A DNA stretch of 64,000 nucleotides from Roseibium suaedae. Lineage in GTDB: Bacteria; Pseudomonadota; Alphaproteobacteria; Rhizobiales; Stappiaceae. The DNA lies in contig NZ_FRBW01000001.1 of the NCBI RefSeq assembly GCF_900142725.1, positions 124,001 to 188,000 on the forward strand, read 5' to 3'. Shown here piece by piece: positions 62,615-64,000 of this stretch (position 1 is the first letter of the stretch; every line of letters begins with the position of its first letter). The notes under the pieces were generated by a model, which searched no databases, had not been told where the DNA came from, and saw nothing but the letters and a program-made list of their open reading frames with translations. Made by a program: the position numbers and the translations under genes.

Positions 62615-63463
62615 GTGAGCGCACATGCGGCCCTGACGGATACGGTCAGTCCCTTCGGTACCTACAAGGCCGAGGGACTGGTCCGCGCTGCCTGGAAGCT
62701 GGCGGATCGTCACGATCTGTCCGCCTCTCTGCGCAAGCGCATAAGGTCTCTGGTCGCCTGGGCGTTTTCCGGCCCCTATGACACGGAAGCCGACGGCCTG
62801 AAGTTCCGGATCTATCCCGGTCAGAATTATGATGACCGCAAGATCCTGGCCAAGGGCCGCCTGCCTGAACGGGCTGAGCACAAGCTGCTGCACCCCTATC
62901 TGAAAGCCGGAACGGTCTTTCTGGATGTGGGCGCGAATATCGGCAGCTACAGCCTGTTTGCCGCTTCCCGCGGTGCCCGGGTTTTGGCCGTCGAGGCCAA
63001 TCCGGACACTGCAGCCAAGTTGGGGTTCAACCTGAGGGCCAATGGCCTTGAGAATGAAATCCGCGTTGCCGAGGTTGCCGTGGGCGATGCCGAAGGCTCG
63101 CTTCAGCTCTGGTCCGAACCTTCCAATTGCGGTTTCGCCACGCTGGTGCCGGAACTGACGACGGGGGAATGGGCCGGCAACTGGAGCCCGAGGGAAGTGC
63201 CTGTCCGTCCGCTTGCCGATGTGGTGCGCGAGGCAGGCCTCAGCCGGGTGGATGTGCTGAAGATCGACGTCGAAGGCTTTGAGGACCGCGTGGTTCTGCC
63301 GTTTCTGCGCACAGCAGAAAGGCACATGTGGCCCCGGGTCGTGATGCTTGAAACAAATTGCCGGCCTCATTGGGCCGAGGACTGCACCAAGGTGCTTGAA
63401 GACCTCGGTTACCGCGCCGCCGGCGGAACAGAAGACAACACCGTGTTCGAGCTGGCTGCCTGA
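62615..63463 (+). CDS. FkbM-family methyltransferase between sdhA and sdhB
   Basis: The 282-residue protein has a SAM-binding core (VFLDVGANIGSYSLFAA, about residues 105-121, then VLAVEANPDTAAKL) and the FkbM motif DVLKIDVEGFEDRVV. FkbM-type enzymes methylate hydroxyl groups of sugars or polyketides; the substrate here is unknown. The start is GTG 62615, 14 bp after sdhA, with GGAGCGG upstream. sdhB follows 57 bp later. Position suggests co-transcription with the sdh genes. There is no reason from sequence to link it to complex II chemistry. Confidence 0.88.
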   Translation: MSAHAALTDTVSPFGTYKAEGLVRAAWKLADRHDLSASLRKRIRSLVAWAFSGPYDTEADGLKFRIYPGQNYDDRKILAKGRLPERAEHKLLHPYLKAGTVFLDVGANIGSYSLFAASRGARVLAVEANPDTAAKLGFNLRANGLENEIRVAEVAVGDAEGSLQLWSEPSNCGFATLVPELTTGEWAGNWSPREVPVRPLADVVREAGLSRVDVLKIDVEGFEDRVVLPFLRTAERHMWPRVVMLETNCRPHWAEDCTKVLEDLGYRAAGGTEDNTVFELAA

Positions 63464-63520
63464 ACACTGGAAGAATGTGGCCCGGACGCGAAACAAGGGC
63501 CCCAACGCGGAGCGAGAAAC

Positions 63521-64000
63521 ATGGTTCAGCTGACGCTTCCCCGGAACTCCCAGGTGACGGACGGCAAGGTTTGGGAAAAGCCTGCCGGCGCGACCAACCT
63601 GCGTGAATACCGGATCTACCGCTGGAACCCGGATGATGGCCGCAACCCGCGGGTTGATACCTATTTCGTCGATATGGACGATTGCGGGCCGATGGTTCTC
63701 GACGGGCTCATCTATATCAAGAACAAGATCGACCCGACGCTGACCTTCCGCCGGTCCTGCCGTGAAGGCATTTGCGGGTCCTGCGCGATGAACATCGACG
63801 GCACCAACACCCTCGCCTGCACCAAGGGCGCGGAAGAGGTTGCCGGCGACGTGGTCAAGATCTACCCGCTGCCGCATATGCCGGTGGTCAAGGATCTGGT
63901 GCCGGATCTCACCCGCTTCTACGCGCAGCACCGTTCGATCGAGCCGTGGCTGAAGACCGTTTCCCCGGCTCCGGAGAAGGAATGGCGCCAGTCGCATGAA
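63521..64000 (+). CDS. sdhB: Succinate dehydrogenase iron-sulfur subunit (3' end beyond window)
   Basis: 160 codons of sdhB are visible and the frame is open to the last base. The N-terminal ferredoxin-like domain holds the [2Fe-2S] cysteines in [18 protein letters not shown], with the fourth in LACTKG. The [4Fe-4S] and [3Fe-4S] ligands lie beyond the window. The ATG at 63521 opens [18 protein letters not shown]. It carries electrons from the SdhA flavin to the quinone site. Confidence 0.95.
   Translation, partial: MVQLTLPRNSQVTDGKVWEKPAGATNLREYRIYRWNPDDGRNPRVDTYFVDMDDCGPMVLDGLIYIKNKIDPTLTFRRSCREGICGSCAMNIDGTNTLACTKGAEEVAGDVVKIYPLPHMPVVKDLVPDLTRFYAQHRSIEPWLKTVSPAPEKEWRQSHE

Noticed and set aside
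1..64000. tRNA genes, CRISPR arrays, insertion sequences or prophage
   Set aside because: No T-loop/acceptor pairs in intergenic DNA, no regularly spaced repeats and no transposase or integrase signatures were seen.

Overview
The window is a gene-dense, GC-rich (about 60 %) stretch of an alphaproteobacterial chromosome. Gene content and order point to the Hyphomicrobiales (Rhizobiales): tsaB-rimI-fur/mur-plsC-miaB-phoH-ybeY-corC-lnt, then a praR/phrR-type HTH gene-metK-trmB-rimP-nusA-ylxR-infB-rbfA-truB, later rpsO-pnp, dapB-gpmA, pheA-kdsB-cytochrome c, ffs-dnaX-ybaB-recR and sdhCDAB. The style of the proteins suggests a marine Stappiaceae-type bacterium (Roseibium/Labrenzia/Stappia/Pannonibacter), but that is an inference. 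The genus was not determined.

Layout. 1-3.1 kb: end of a membrane protein, hslU, a universal stress protein and an Nfu-type Fe-S scaffold. 3.2-11.9 kb: the tsaB-to-lnt run (tRNA modification, ribosomal-protein acetylation, metal regulation, phospholipid and lipoprotein acylation, RNA maturation). 11.9-22.3 kb: a 447-bp palindrome-rich control region, then the praR-like regulator, metK, trmB and the rimP-nusA-infB-rbfA-truB translation operon. Hairpins sit between several of these genes. 22.3-32.3 kb: about 10 kb of accessory genes, mostly on the minus strand, placed between truB and rpsO, which are usually neighbours. They are DUF2256, MmcB, an esterase-like protein, a sulfur module (SulP permease, DUF442-type sulfurtransferase, persulfide-dioxygenase-like MBL enzyme, two YeeE/YedE half-transporters), a DedA-PAP2-LssY fusion and a tandem PPK2 kinase. 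32.6-36.9 kb: rpsO, pnp with a strongly folded leader, dapB, gpmA. 36.9-41.6 kb: DUF2000/Lrp divergent pair, adenosine-kinase-like PfkB protein, pheA, kdsB, membrane-anchored cytochrome c. 41.9-50.3 kb: a yejABEF-type peptide ABC transporter with two tandem binding proteins (one Sec-like, one Tat-like signal) and a PIN toxin-antitoxin pair between yejE and yejF. 50.3-57.1 kb: lytic transglycosylase, histidine-phosphatase-like protein, NudC, HIT protein, the SRP RNA gene, dnaX, ybaB, recR. 57.2-64 kb: methyltransferase, EI24/CysZ-like membrane protein, glutaminase, and sdhC-D-A-[FkbM methyltransferase]-B. sdhB runs off the end.

Most of the window is conserved housekeeping. The parts that deserve attention are the truB/rpsO accessory block (split Blh-like sulfur module and the three-domain DedA-PAP2-LssY fusion), the toxin-antitoxin pair inside the yej operon, the FkbM gene inside the sdh operon, and several untested cis elements. 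These are the near-perfect palindromes before sdhC, the dyads before the praR-like gene, the pnp leader hairpin and a REP/RIME-like element before recR. No CRISPR array, insertion sequence, prophage or tRNA gene was seen. All functional calls rest on motifs and gene context read by eye; no database search was run.
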